From Steromphala cineraria (taxonomy: Eukaryota > Mollusca > Gastropoda > Trochida > Trochidae): a stretch of DNA of 64,000 bases. Where the stretch lies: contig OU744737.1 of assembly GCA_916613615.1 (NCBI GenBank), forward strand, positions 5,476,001-5,540,000. Direction: 5' to 3'. Shown in pieces: positions 34,501-44,878 of the stretch (the stretch's first letter is position 1; the number at the start of each line of letters is the position of its first letter). The position numbers and the translations under genes were made by a program. The notes under the pieces are model-generated. The model was not told the origin of the DNA, ran no database searches, and saw nothing but the letters and a program-made list of their open reading frames with translations.

Positions 34501-37500
34501 TATGCCGAAGTTAATTGGCTGAGTGCAGAGGTCAGCTCAATCATTACTCAGATAAGAAGCTTTGCGAGGTACGAATATTAAGTTAAAACAACTTATTATG
34601 ATATGATTGTTGATCGTGTGGTGCAAGGACATCTAATCGTAAACAGATACGATACGTATTTTTGATGTTACTTATTTGGCCCTTTTATAAAATAGTATGA
34701 CCAAAATGCCATATATCACACCTGAAATGCTTCGATAAAAATGGAAAAACAGTCATCGGTATGTGCAGATGCAAAACCCCAACCAATTAAACACACTCAT
34801 TTAAACAATGAACTGTCTTTCTTAATATCTTTTCAAAAGTGACTTAAGAGCTAGATGTTAGCATAGATACGTAGTCCGATTCCAATCTTTAATCCCTTAA
34901 TCTCTACTTAAATTTTTGTCAAGATTCTGAACCAAGATTTTTCTTGCAAAAAGTGAGTATTTTAAGTTAAAATCACAACAATGTTCTATCTTTATCTTAG
35001 TCAGTCGACTGAACAGCACAGGCCCAACCTATGCGAGCGAAGTTAAAGAGACTCCGGAATCGAGATCATCTGTGTGTGGTAAGGATCTTTTTCATTATTT
35101 TGCCAAAAAAACTCAATTCCCGTAGCGCATGCTTCATCGGGCCGATAACAATGGTGTCAGTCTCATTTCAGTATGGTGTGGAATAAAAAAGATTACTGAA
35201 CGACCGATATCCGTTAGATAACATTCTTTATTACTCTCCCGTTGAAGATATCGCTGTTTAATAAATCTACAATGTTATTACACATTGTGTAATAAAATCG
35301 CGCGCTGACAGAATGACGTGACGTAATGATGACGTCACAATTGTTAAGTATGACGTCATAATGTCAGCGGGCCGGCCAAACAAGTAATAAATAAAATACT
35401 AAACTCGGTCACGTTTCATAACATTTTTATGAAACTCGTGAATGGTATAGGTATTTAACTCGCTTTCGCTCGTTAAATACCAACCCATTCATACGGTTCA
35501 TAAATATGTTATATCTATATATATCTTTATTCAATACTCAGAGGCCCCAGGCCTATAGTACATTATATAGAGGATATCTGTCAAGTATTGACGGATATTC
35601 TATTTATTATATGATTTTACCATTGTAATTACGTCCGAAAAGGTCATTTTCACGCCGAGCGGCCGCTAGGAACAGCCCGTCACCACAGTAACACTGTGAC
35701 GTCATAAGCCAATTCGCCGCGTGAGACCATTGTTTTATGACGTCAAATTATATCAGTCAACGTTCGCAGTGAAAATATAAGTTATTTTCACTGTAGCTTG
35801 ATAGACAGTTTATTTCACTGATAAATCCCAGTATTTCACTGCTCGCCATATAATAAATAGTATTATACAGTTTAATATACATATAAATGTGTTTTACACA
35901 AACAAAAAACCATAATGAAATGTGATTCAGTGTTACTACTGTCTCCTAATTTCAAATGCGTGGTATATAAACATTGCAAGATTCTGTATTTCTAACAATT
36001 TTTTACAGTTTAATAAATACGAGAATTTATCTTTAGATGGATGGACATAATAGAAGTCTTTGAGATATTTTTTACGTAGTTCATTATAAAAAGGACACAC
36101 AAGCAAAAAATGGTATTCATCTTCCAAGAGGTTATTATTGCACGATTTACATATTCTCTCTTCTCTTTTTATGTTAAGAAATCTGCCTTTTTCAATCAAT
36201 AAATCATGCGAGAAACATCTGAAGCGTGCTAAACTTACTCTGAATTTTCTTATAGTAACACATGACAAATAATGCTCAGTATAGATGTAGTGTTTAAAAG
36301 CTGAATAATAGTCACATTTTGTGGATAAATGCAGGTTGGTAAGCCATTTATGTTGGTAGATATCCTTAAGTCTTTGCGTAAAAGAATTTAAGAACCTTGT
36401 TGGATACTCAACATTTTGTTCTAGCCATACGTGGTTGAAACCAGTTGTGACTAATAACTTCTTCAAATCTGTTATCCATTTTTTTTGTCCATTTTGGTCA
36501 TATAAGATCATCATTTCATAACATTTTTTTGGTAAACGGAAAGAGGGCATGCATAAAAGTCTGAGCCAATATTTTATCATTTTAACTTGTGCATCTATAA
36601 CAAGCGGGAACCTCCCACATTCCCCGTACATCATTGTATTTGGTGTATTTATTTTAACTCCAAGAAACTTCTTACATGCTAATAGATGAACTCTTTCTAT
36701 TTGATCATAATACTGGTATCCCCAAATTTCCACATCAAATATTCTAAAATAGGAAGATATGTTCAAATCTCCTAGAATTTTTAAATTTTGCATGGGTTGA
36801 CCAAGAAAGATGGTTTGTAAAATAAACACCTAGGTACTTATATGAGGTTGTTGTTTCTATAAGTTTTCCTTTAAAGTACCATTTTTCATGTCGAGACAAT
36901 TTACCCCCTTTCTTAAAAGTAATTATTTTTGTTTTCTTCATATTTACATTTAGTTTCGACCGTTCACAGTAACTTTCTAGTTCGGTTATTTGCTTCTGAA
37001 GACCGCCAATAGTACTTGACATAAGAGCAATATAATCTGCAAACAGTAAAAGAAATTTGTAACACATCCGGATGCAGCTGTTATGAAACGGGACCTCGTT
37101 TAGTATTCTCTATTTATTACAGGGTGAGTTGTTTGGTATTAAATAACTTTTGTGTCATGACTTTATAGGTCAATATAATCATATGACGAAAACGAAAGTA
37201 TATATTACCGATTAAAAGACCATGTTTATAAAGTATGCACTTCTAAAACGAAAGTACATTGTTCAGTATATCTAGGCGAATCTTTTCCCTGCCTTTGTGA
37301 AATAAAGATGCTCACACAAAAATGGTCGCCTGTGGTTTAAGGTCGTGCTAGATATTGCTACGATTACGCACTATTTGGTTGAATAGTGAGATGCTTGGCC
37401 AATAGAAGATAACACATGTGGCATAACATACTATCAAATTGGGAAAATAGAAGAAAAAGCATGCTACTGCCCCTTTAACGACCGAAAGCGAGTTACATAT

Positions 37501-39891
37501 AACAACACCATTCACTCATTTCAGAAAATCAATATTATCGATATATTTGCAATAAATCAATAATTATTATCTATTTCTCTATATGAATATTTAACTTACA
37601 AAACAACTTTGACATTTATTTCATAAATCTTTCTTTAGTAATTGGGTATTTCACATTTTATCTATTTTAAACTTACATGAATAACCATTTTATTTCAGTA
37701 GTAAGGAATAAAGTATGTAAAACAAATTATTTCATTATATAGTATGTAAAATCTGATATAATTTCTTCTAAAGATTCGAACTTATGTTGAGCAATCCAGT
37801 ATAAATGCCTTTCTATTTTCTCGTTACCGTTTTATTGTTATATAAGCACATTTCCTCTTATGTAAATGAATTGTTTTCTGAAACGTGTCATTAAAATGTA
37901 GATATATACAGAATGATTTTTATTACTCTCCCGTTGAAGATATCGCTGTTTAATAAATCTACAATGTTATTACACATTGTGTAATAACATCGCGCGCTGA
38001 CCGAATGACGTGACGTAATGATGACGTCACAATTGTTACGTATGACGTCATAATGTCAGCGGGCCGGCCGCGACAGTCATGTTGGCGACTTTCTTTGTTT
38101 TTTTACGATGTTATTAAGCAAGTAATAAATAAAATACTAAACTCGGTCCCGTTTCAGAACATTTTTATGAAACTCGTGAATGGTATAGGTATTTAACTTG
38201 CTTTCGCTCGTTAAATACCAACCCATTCACTCGTTTCATAAATATGTTATGAAACGGGACGTCGTTTAGTATTCTCTATTTATCTACGATTATTATATCT
38301 TTTTATTCAGGGATATTATGAGAAGCTTTCTATGTGATGAGAATCCGTAAATCAATTAAGTTAACTATTTAAGGGCTAAATCTTTTTTTCCTTTCCAGTG
38401 ATGGTGGACAATGTTATCTATGAAAGCCACAATGACGGAAATGTAAATCAGGATTCTCCAACGGAAACCAGGAAATCGTTATGTAGTAAGTACATACGCC
38501 TTTCCTGTTGAAATATATGACAATAGCCTTAGTTACATAGAGAATATCACCCTAGCTCGTGTCTTCTGATATCAAATATATCACCACTTGTTGATAAAAG
38601 TTAAATATCCGAGGGTTTATATCTTCCGCACGCATCGGGCGAGATATGCATTTACAAGAAATTCATATTCACCCTTGCGACAACTCGACGGGAGAGTTGT
38701 GACAGGAAGTAGCCTGATTATTGAGCTATGGTGTAGGCCAATCAAAAGCGAGGATATATTTCAATTGAGCACACAAAACTGAAATAAAACGATGCGATGT
38801 CTCAATAGAAACTGAGAGATACAGCCTTATTCTATGCAGTATTTTGGTGACCTATATATTCACGCATCGTTTTTATGAATTTTGTCACAACGCAACTAAG
38901 GGATTAATTAGAAATTAAATTTCTCTTCGAGTTCGAGTTGGACTGACGCAAGGGACGTAACTCTGTTTGTCCTACAGGGGGCGCTGATAGAGTCACAACT
39001 TTCCCGTCGAGTTGTCGCAAGGGTGAATATGAATTTCTTGTAAATGCATATCTCGCCCGATGCGTGCGGAAGATGAGGGTTTACGACGTCATTACTGATG
39101 ATGTAAAACGTTTGTGATATCATGTATTTTCTGAATACAGGGCATTGTTCAAAATCTACTGTCAAAGTGATATCTTCTAGAAGATATCGCTTGATATTGC
39201 ACAAGCGAGATCTCTTTAGGAACACAGTTTTGGATGCTAAATGTTAACTTATAAAAAATTTTTTTATCAATATCGTATTTTATTAAAAAGGGTTGTGGTT
39301 TTATAGTTTAAGACCCTTCAAATATTTTTTGAATAGATATTACCTATTGCAAACGAATGTTTTAAATTAAAAGTAGCTGTTTTAAGACAAGAATATGCCA
39401 TGTGCGTGAATCAATCAAGAATGTACCTAAATCGATTAATAGCTTTCACACAAAAATGGCCGCTTACATTTGCTGATACTTTCTTCTGCAACTACGGATG
39501 TAATAAGATGTTTGACCCTATAAATAGATTTGGTCAAAATACTATTAGAGAATATTTGACAAAAAAACACAAGAAGACAACATCATCAAAAAACCCCCTA
39601 AAAATGGGTTTTCATAATAGCTCTCAACATCTCCAAAGAGTCCAAAATCACGGAACAAGAGCCATGATTGGAATTCAAGTATCAAGCAAAAACTGTTGGC
39701 GGCCATTATTATGTGAACACCATTAATCTTTAGTGATAGGGAAATGGATTTTCATCTCAACTTGTACATAAAAAACTGTTACTTTTGATTAAAAAATATT
39801 AGTTTCTTTATAAACTCTGATACTACCGTTTTAACACCTTATTTTGATTTTTTCAGTAATGGAGGCCAACCCGCTATACGAAAGCACCTAG
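31440..39891 (+). CDS. Single-Ig-domain transmembrane receptor with tyrosine-motif tail (six exons, 269 aa)
   Basis: Exons 31440-31509, 32487-32825, 34103-34303, 35001-35078, 38399-38485 and 39857-39891 join in one frame (810 nt with stop), every intron being phase 1. Predicted parts: signal peptide (residues 1-22); one Ig V-like domain (about 27-136) with candidate disulfide cysteines C53 (TLAC) and C112 (WHC) plus four extra cysteines (55, 58, 80, 92); Thr-rich stalk (144-155); one transmembrane helix (about 172-196) followed by KKRK; and a 73-residue tail with Y214, Y237 and Y266. Y237 and Y266 lie in similar contexts (VMVDNVIYES and IMEANPLYES), the second an NPxY motif known to bind PTB domains. 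Sequons are at N48 and N106. This suggests a surface adhesion or immune-type receptor; ligand and name are unknown. No ITIM consensus is met. Confidence 0.82.
32487..32825 (+). CDS. Ig receptor exon 2: whole Ig-like domain
   Basis: Acceptor TTTGTTTCAG, donor GTAAGTAATT, phase 1-1, 339 nt. The domain is one exon, the usual arrangement for vertebrate V-type and many invertebrate Ig receptors. The F-strand WHC replaces the usual YxC, and the CHCTNC cluster after strand B is unusual. Confidence 0.83.
33033..33463. mobile_element. TTAA-type MITE, family B, copy 2 (receptor intron 2)
   Basis: The left end TTAAAGGGACCATTCGAG and right end CGAGTGGTGCCTTTA form a terminal inverted repeat. The left TTAA is intact; on the right the flank is TTAT. 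The body matches 29829-30250. Confidence 0.75.
34103..34303 (+). CDS. Ig receptor exon 3: stalk and transmembrane helix
   Basis: Acceptor TTTTAATTTTACAG, donor GTAAGTTTTT, phase 1-1. It encodes a stalk with seven Thr in a row, a Pro/Ser segment, the hydrophobic segment IITIAVVVSVLVVLLLVITV and ILCL, then KKRK, which fits a type I membrane topology. Confidence 0.85.
35001..35078 (+). CDS. Ig receptor exon 4: cytoplasmic, Y214
   Basis: Acceptor TTTATCTTAG, donor GTAAGGATC, phase 1-1, 26 codons. It contains GPTYASEVKETPE, with Y214 in an acidic context, and ends SVC; exon 5 likewise ends SLC. Confidence 0.75.
35564..35860. mobile_element. Hairpin-ended element N, reversed copy in LINE 3' UTR
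   Basis: Relative to 40511-40939 it is reversed. It begins TATAGAGGATATCTGTCAAG and ends CATATAATAAATAG, with two TGACGTCA sites, GCGGCCGC and TTTATTTCACTGATAAATCC in between. The hairpin is shortened: the central part of the arms and the tip are lost. Confidence 0.65.
35936..37067 (-). pseudogene. LINE reverse-transcriptase fragment, frameshifted
   Basis: The upstream frame (37067-36744) holds the end of an RT domain: FADYIALMSS, where the catalytic FADD has become FADY, then LNVNMKKTKIITFKKGG and YKYLGVYFTNHLSW. The next frame (36829-35936, 297 codons) continues with GYQYYDQIERVHLLACKKFL and ends with the zinc-finger-like motif CKSCNNNLLEDEYHFLLVC, common at the C-terminus of jockey/CR1/L2-group ORF2 proteins. 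The frameshift, the changed catalytic residue and the missing 5' end mean it is inactive. Lies antisense in receptor intron 4. Confidence 0.85.
37300..37478. mobile_element. Fragment of TTAA MITE family A
   Basis: The end GCATGCTACTGCCCCTTTAA matches the family terminus, and the interior CACACAAAAATGGTCGCC matches CACACAAAATGGCCACC of copy 45752-46114. The other end is missing. Confidence 0.65.
37919..38283. mobile_element. Hairpin-ended element M, copy 2 (receptor intron 4)
   Basis: 365 bp. It has a left end TTATTACTCTCCCGTTGAAG, TGACGTCA/TGACGTGACG sites at 38005-38052, GGGCCGGCCGCG, and a right-end hairpin (about 38125-38280) with tip TTGCTTTCGCTCG. It ends about 110 bp before exon 5. Confidence 0.8.
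38399..38485 (+). CDS. Ig receptor exon 5: cytoplasmic, Y237
   Basis: Acceptor TTTCCTTTCCAG, donor GTAAGTACAT, phase 1-1, 29 codons starting VMVDNVIYESH. The start resembles exon 6 (IMEANPLYEST), so exons 5 and 6 probably arose by duplication. It ends KSLC. Confidence 0.78.
38622..39074. mobile_element. Foldback element with arms of about 80 bp (receptor intron 5)
   Basis: The left arm runs from TCTTCCGCACGCATCGGGCG to GAGAGTTGTGAC (38703). The right arm runs from GTCACAACTTTCCCGTCGAG (38992) to CGATGCGTGCGGAAGAT. The arms are almost perfectly complementary, with a loop of about 290 bp and no coding signal. Confidence 0.85.
39857..39891 (+). CDS. Ig receptor exon 6: C-terminus, NPLY
   Basis: Acceptor TTGATTTTTTCAG. 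It encodes IMEANPLYEST and TAG, ending with an NPxY motif three residues from the C-terminus. A candidate polyA signal AATAAA lies about 265 bp downstream at 40155-40160, although the MULE insertion at 40147 overlaps it. Confidence 0.75.
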
Positions 39892-40146
39892 TACCATTGC
39901 TGTGCTTAACATGGAGCCTTTACAAACCTACATTGAAAAAAAAATCAACAAACCTACATTGACGGCATGTGCATCGCGATGACAGCACTTTGTGCAGCTC
40001 GACCTCTACTTCGAGTTATACTCGCATATGATCTGTTGCCAAGTTGTTGTTTGTTCTGTGCTAATGTGAACCCTGCTTCGGAACATGATGTCATGTGTTC
40101 CATTTCAGGAAACTGTTCTTATCCTTATCAATTGTGTGGGTTTCGC

Positions 40147-40970
40147 CAGTCTGAATAAAATCGACCGTGCTCCGAGGAATAATACTGTCTCTATTGGGGT
40201 TCGAACTAGCCGGGATATCCTCCCCGCCACGGTCTGAGTGCAGCCACCTTTGTCGCATGTTGTTGTAAACAGTTTAGCGCAGGCAAAGCCTAGTCAGAAC
40301 CTATCCAATCACATTGTCGTTTCTTTATAACACATGGTACACTGGAGTTACCTGCCCCTAGCATAATATCGAAAGCTTTTGCCGCCGTCCTTGCGATAGG
40401 CTAGAAAAGCTGACGTCAGAAACGTGCGGCAAAGGTGGGTGCATTCAGACCGCGGCGGAGAGGATATTCCGACTGGTTCGAATTCCGTAGAGACAATAGT
40501 TTCACTGTTTTATTATATGATTGAAGGTGAGATACTCTGTTCTATCAGTGAAATAAACCCTCTATCTGGCTACAGTGGCGATAACCTTTATCGTCACTCT
40601 ACTAGTGACGTCAAGTTCAAGAGTTTGACGTCAGGTAACAATGGTCTGACGCCATGAATCATCCTATGACGTCACACTGTTACCGCGGAGACTGGCTCTT
40701 CCAAGCGGCCGCTCAACATGGAATTGGCCTTTTTTGACGTAATTAGGAGGATTTCATCATATAATAAATAGAATATCTGTCAATTCTTGACAAATACCAT
40801 GTTTATCTCATCTCGTGAGGTAGAAAAGTTAAATATTTTCACTAATGGCTGCGCCACTCGTGAAAATATAACCTTTCTACCTCACTCGATGAGATAAACA
40901 TGGTATTAGTCAAGAAAAGACAGATATCCTCTATTTATTCCTCTGAGCACGGTTGATTTTAAACAGACTG
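40147..40970. mobile_element. Mutator-like MITE with 9-bp target duplication, carrying a nested element
   Basis: The ends are CAGTCTGAATAAAATCGACC and GGTTGATTTTAAACAGACTG, flanked on both sides by GGGTTTCGC. A 9-bp duplication with long inverted repeats is characteristic of Mutator-like elements. The inverted repeat continues inward (GGGTTCGAACTAGCCGG against CCGACTGGTTCGAATTCC, and GGTCTGAGTGCAGCCACC against GGTGGGTGCATTCAGACC). The right arm is split by hairpin element N at 40511-40939. Confidence 0.85.
40511..40939. mobile_element. Hairpin-ended element N, full copy inside the MULE
   Basis: It starts TTATTATATGATTGAAGGTG and ends ATATCCTCTATTTATT. It carries TGACGTCA sites, GCGGCCGC and, at its right end, a hairpin (40770-40930) with tip GGCTGCGCC. 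Outside it the MULE arm resumes with CCTCTGAGCACGG. Confidence 0.8.
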
Positions 40971-41059
40971 GGGTTTCGCTCTTCTGACGCTTTGACATGA
41001 TCCCTGGAGTGTATTGCAGACCTACACAACAGAGAAAAGCAAGCGCCGCTTAAAAACAG

Positions 41060-41530
41060 CGCTAAGAAGACAGGATATATTAGTAGGGTCTGTGATAATG
41101 TTGAAGATGAATTGCATGTTTTAATCGAATGTGACTTTTACTCTGATCTTACCTATAATCTGTTTGATATTTTACCTATCTTTGATATAACGGATACAAA
41201 AACAGTTTTTGTTAAAATTATTAGCGTTCAAGATGCTGAAGGTGACAAAGTTTTAGCTAATATAGTGACAACTGCAAATATGTTTTTAAGGCGCCAAAAT
41301 TTGGTCTGAAATGTTTATCAATTTATTTTAGTATTTTTTTTTATCATTTTTAATTTATTATTTGTACATATGTATATTATTATGTAAAACTAGTGTCTCA
41401 TAATTCCTACGCGGCTGGTTGTCAGTTTTTAAAAATAGATTTTCTAAATACATACTATGTTTTTAACATGTAACTGGCGAGTGACACTTAAATAAAATAT
41501 TTCTGTATGTCTGTCTGTCTTTCAAACGCT
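41060..41530 (+). pseudogene. 3' fragment of a non-LTR retrotransposon
   Basis: It contains an ORF2 C-terminal motif, VCDNVEDELHVLIECDFYSD, and 56 further codons to the stop at 41307. An AT-rich 3' UTR follows, with AATAAA and a tail of TCTG repeats (GTATGTCTGTCTGTCT). No reverse-transcriptase core is present. Confidence 0.75.
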
Positions 41531-42439
41531 GTTTTTAAAGGAGGTTGGATACCTTTGGTACTGAGCATCCATAATGTCAGATTGTTATATAGAAAAGTTT
41601 ATACTTTTTTGCTTATTTTTCACTGACAATATGGGGCAAAAAAATTAAAAATCCAATAATAATTTAGTAATGAAAGGTAATGACTGTATTATCAATTTGG
41701 AAAAATTGTCCCCGTTTTGACTGACGGACTGTCGCCGTTTTGACTATAACCCGTTTGTGTTCGTTGAATAAAATCTGTTAGTTGAAAAAAACAGTTGTAT
41801 GAAATCCTTATTGGCCCTTATTCTATGCAAAATCTAAATGGGTGTTAGAAGTCAGCAAACAACGGCAGTCTTTTCACTGGAATAAATCTCATAAAAGAAG
41901 CTCGTGTTTATAAGAAATATATTTTTCTTTGAATACGAGCCTTAATATGAAATGTGGTAAAATGAATAAAAAAACATATCACTTGACTTGCGTTTTTACA
42001 TATGCAAAATCAAAAACATGATTATCTAAAGTTACAATTTCTTCGTCGCTTAAAACATATTCCATTTGTATTTTAGCATTGATCTTGTTACTTAAAGAGA
42101 CTGAAGCGTCAGGAAAATCCCCTTGAAACGTCGTTCTATATGAACAATGAGTTGATGTTCACAGAGTTTAGGGAATTATGTTGAAATTTCCACTTTCGAC
42201 CTACAAGGCGTTGTTTATATATGTATAGTTATAAATTTGATGGAAAGGCAGTGCAATAATCGTTATCTCTATTTAGTAATGTACATCCCCTTATTATGTG
42301 TATATAGCTTGTTTTAGGTTTTCTTAAACGTATATTGATAATACCTACTGCTGTTATCAGTCTTAATGATACCAATGTATTTTTAATATTTATTCAATGA
42401 TTTTGTATAGATATTTAAGTTATTTGATGTGTTATTCAT

Positions 42440-42530
42440 ATTCGTACTTGTTAATGTTCTAGAGCTCACATGAATGTAAATCAAATTTCCCTTGTGGATA
42501 ATAAAGTCTTATCTTATCTTATCTTATAAT
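42440..42530 (+). repeat. Probable LINE 3' end with (TCTTA)n tail
   Basis: AATAAAGTCTTATCTTATCTTATCTTAT: a polyadenylation-like signal followed by four to five TCTTA repeats, as at the 3' end of many non-LTR elements. No matching coding frame was found upstream. Confidence 0.5.
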
Positions 42531-43079
42531 TTACTCTACAAAATATTTTTTTGGAAACCGCATTTTAAAGTTACACGCAATATTATAAAGATCATGTAAC
42601 TTTTACAACTTACTGCATCGAAGCAAAGAGCCATCTACCTCAGCAAAAGATAATTACTATATCGCTGTTGTGCACTATCTGTTTACAGGTGAGTTGTATA
42701 AGAATGTAAGAAGTAATTTGATGTCTCTTAAACCAAGGCTTATAACCTCCTCACTGTGTCATAAGACCAAACCAATAACGTCAATATGCACAGTCGACAA
42801 CACTACATCTATAACACTTAACGCCTTGATAAAATATTTTGACTAGTTATTTTAAATTTGATGAAATCAGAAACTGCAAAGAAAATGTTCATAAACACTC
42901 ATGTAGACATACTTCAATGAGATGCCTTCTTTCTTCATTTGTGGCATTCATTTCTTGTGCACTTATTTGTCTCATGTAGGCACTGGTGAGGCATAATGAA
43001 AGCAGAGTTAATCCTTATTTCAAAACCAATTTTTAAAAGGATAAAATATCTACCAAGACAACCCTTTGAAATTGTGGAA

Positions 43080-43520
43080 ATGTTATGGAAATCCAAAGCA
43101 GAGTGTAATTGAGGATGAGTTGCATTTCATAGCTGTGTGCCCTTTGTATCAGGAACTATATAAGGAATAAATATTTCCCTTGGATGAGAAACCATAATGG
43201 TTACACTGCCAACTTCATCAAGGCTATGAACAATTACAAAGTTGAAAGCTCCAAATTTATTGTTTCTGCAACAAAACAGAGAAATACCCCTTTAACAAGA
43301 TACAGTACTTGACTTCATGATGTTCAAGGGAGACAATTTTGAAATCAAAATTGACTAAAGCGTACATAAAATATCACATATTTCTTCATGCCTGTATGCC
43401 AGTTTGAATTGTTCTACATTATTGACATTGCCTAATGTCTGTATTCTTTCTTTATTATGTAAATCCTGTTTTCAAAACATGTACTTTGTGCTGGAGGCCT
43501 GTATTACTGTAATAAACAAC
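43080..43520 (+). pseudogene. 3' fragment of a second non-LTR retrotransposon
   Basis: It encodes NPKQSVIEDELHFIAVCPLY and QELYKE before a stop, the EDExHFxxxCPxY motif seen in the fragment at 35936-37067 (EDEYHFLLVCPFY). A 3' UTR ending GCCTGTATTACTGTAATAAA follows. Confidence 0.7.
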
Positions 43521-43651
43521 TTGAGCCAACTTGGAAATCCATAATTAGGGTTGTAAAAAAATTAAAAATATTGATTTATTTCTTCATTGAACAGCAGATA
43601 TCAATGTATATCAACAATCAAAATTACAATAGGATTGGACCCTCACAATAC

Positions 43652-43926
43652 ATGGGTGTGGTGATGTGGGGTATTTCACTTATACAGGGCTGCTAGTATT
43701 ATTGCAGGAAGAAAGCCTTCAACACCATGTTGGCTAAGTATTGCAGTAAAGCCTGTGAGCATCGGCTGGAACTAGCAAACCTGGGTTGAACTGTTCTGAA
43801 ATTCAGTGTAGCATTGCACCCAAACCTGACTGCGTGTAGAACAGTTCTCTACTGCAGATAAAGTTGGGATTCGAACCATGGACCTGATCCAAAGTCGAAG
43901 GCGCTAACAATTGTGCTACCCTGCCC
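43652..43926 (-). mobile_element. tRNA-derived SINE, family S2
   Basis: Minus-strand head AGCACAATTGTTAGCGCC, with a tRNA-like B box (GGTTCGAATCCC) followed by a body containing TCTGCAGTAGAGAACTGTTC. Further copies: 53231-53862 (split) and 49760-49890 (truncated). It abuts SINE S4 at its 5' end. Confidence 0.8.
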
Positions 43927-43927
43927 C

Positions 43928-44180
43928 CCTCAATGGGAATGTAGCTCGGTGGTAGAGTGTCCGCTTGTCACCCGGAAGACTGGGGTTTCGATTACCCTTC
44001 GTGTCATACCAAAAGACGTTAAAATTGACAGTTGTGACTGTCTTGCTTGACACTCAGCATTGTAAAGACAGAACAATGCATTAACTGGCGCTGCACTGTG
44101 GCTGCCAGGTGCTTAGGCACATCCCAATTTCCTATATGTATGTATGTACGGAGGACAATAAAGTGTTATTATAAAAATAT
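43928..44180 (+). mobile_element. tRNA-derived SINE, family S4
   Basis: Internal promoter boxes TAGCTCGGTGGTAGAGTGTC (A) and GGGGTTTCGATTACCC (B) at about 43940-44000, then a body of about 170 bp ending AATAAAGTGTTATTAT. The B box is slightly diverged, so this is an old copy. An apparent open frame inside it is not a gene. Confidence 0.75.
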
Positions 44181-44878
44181 ATGGGTGAGAGATGAACGTG
44201 CAAGTGTGACAGGCTCCGAGCCATTGACTTTTATGTGAACAGACCCTCTGTCATTGCTCCAAATGCAAGATAAACACATAAAAAAAAGAAAATCTGATTT
44301 GATAATTTTATTATAAAGGTTATTTTACAAAATTTGTACTAAAAATCATGAAATTCTGAATCAATTCATCCCTATGGTATGGCATGGTCTTTCAATGAAC
44401 AATCACCCCACACCTATTTTGGGTTAAATTGAAAGTTATCATATATTTAGTGAATTCTTGAAATATTGTAAAAGATGACTTACTTTTCTCCAAATTTCTT
44501 TGTATTTGTTTCCAGAGTAGATATAATGACAAGGAAACGGCAAGATTATGATACTTATATCTTAATACTTACGATACATACTATATATAGGGTTTCTATA
44601 TACAATTCAAAACTACATGCATTCAAATTACTGGCTAAAATAAAAATATTTTTAAAATCAATTACGTCAAAATATATGATTTGACACAAATTTCCTTTTC
44701 TATTATATTTTAAGCAAAAAGCTAAGGAACTGCTTGCCCTTTTAAAAATAGTTTTTGAACAAGTCGTCATAAAACGATAGCTCATGCCGTCCATACAAAG
44801 CAATGATCCTAGTAAGGATGTTTTACTCCCTGCTTATTTCATTTCAATCTTCAATCTTTATCTTCGAGAACATAGAGT
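44181..44878. other. Intergenic, no gene recognised
   Basis: AT-rich sequence without splice-supported frames. Short open frames here lack domains or coding character. Confidence 0.5.

Larger units (their letters stand above)
35513..37078 (-). mobile_element. 5'-truncated non-LTR retrotransposon inserted in element M, TGTTAT duplication
   Basis: Direct TGTTAT repeats at 35507-35512 and 37079-37084 flank it. On the minus strand it starts within the reverse-transcriptase region and ends with GGCCTCTGAGTATTGAATAA and an AT-rich tail (AGATATATATAGAT). A hairpin element (35564-35860) sits in its 3' UTR. The order is therefore element M, then LINE, then element N. Confidence 0.75.
35228..37118. 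mobile_element. Hairpin-ended element M, copy 1, split by a LINE insertion
   Basis: The left part 35228-35512 matches M copy 2 at 37919-38283 (TTATTACTCTCCCGTTGAAG, GGGCCGGCC, AAATACTAAACTCGGTC). The right part 37079-37118 is its end (GTTATGAAACGGGAC, TAGTATTCTCTATTTATT). The gap 35513-37078 is flanked by TGTTAT on both sides, a target duplication made by the inserted LINE. Lies in receptor intron 4. Confidence 0.8.

Noticed and set aside
34211..35078. ITIM motif in the Ig receptor tail
   Set aside because: Y214 (PTYASEV), Y237 (VIYESH) and Y266 (PLYEST) do not meet the (I/V/L/S)xYxx(L/V/I) pattern; only the NPxY at the C-terminus fits a known motif.
39640..39730. Another full TTAA MITE family A copy
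   Set aside because: Only a short interior match (GGCGGCCAT, GTGAACACC) is present. No CGTGCTACTGCCCC end was found, so at most it is a decayed scrap.
43930..44005. Functional tRNA gene
   Set aside because: A and B boxes are present, but the cloverleaf is imperfect and a SINE body and tail follow. The same holds for the tRNA-like heads at 52190-52256, 53271-53345 and 53790-53862.
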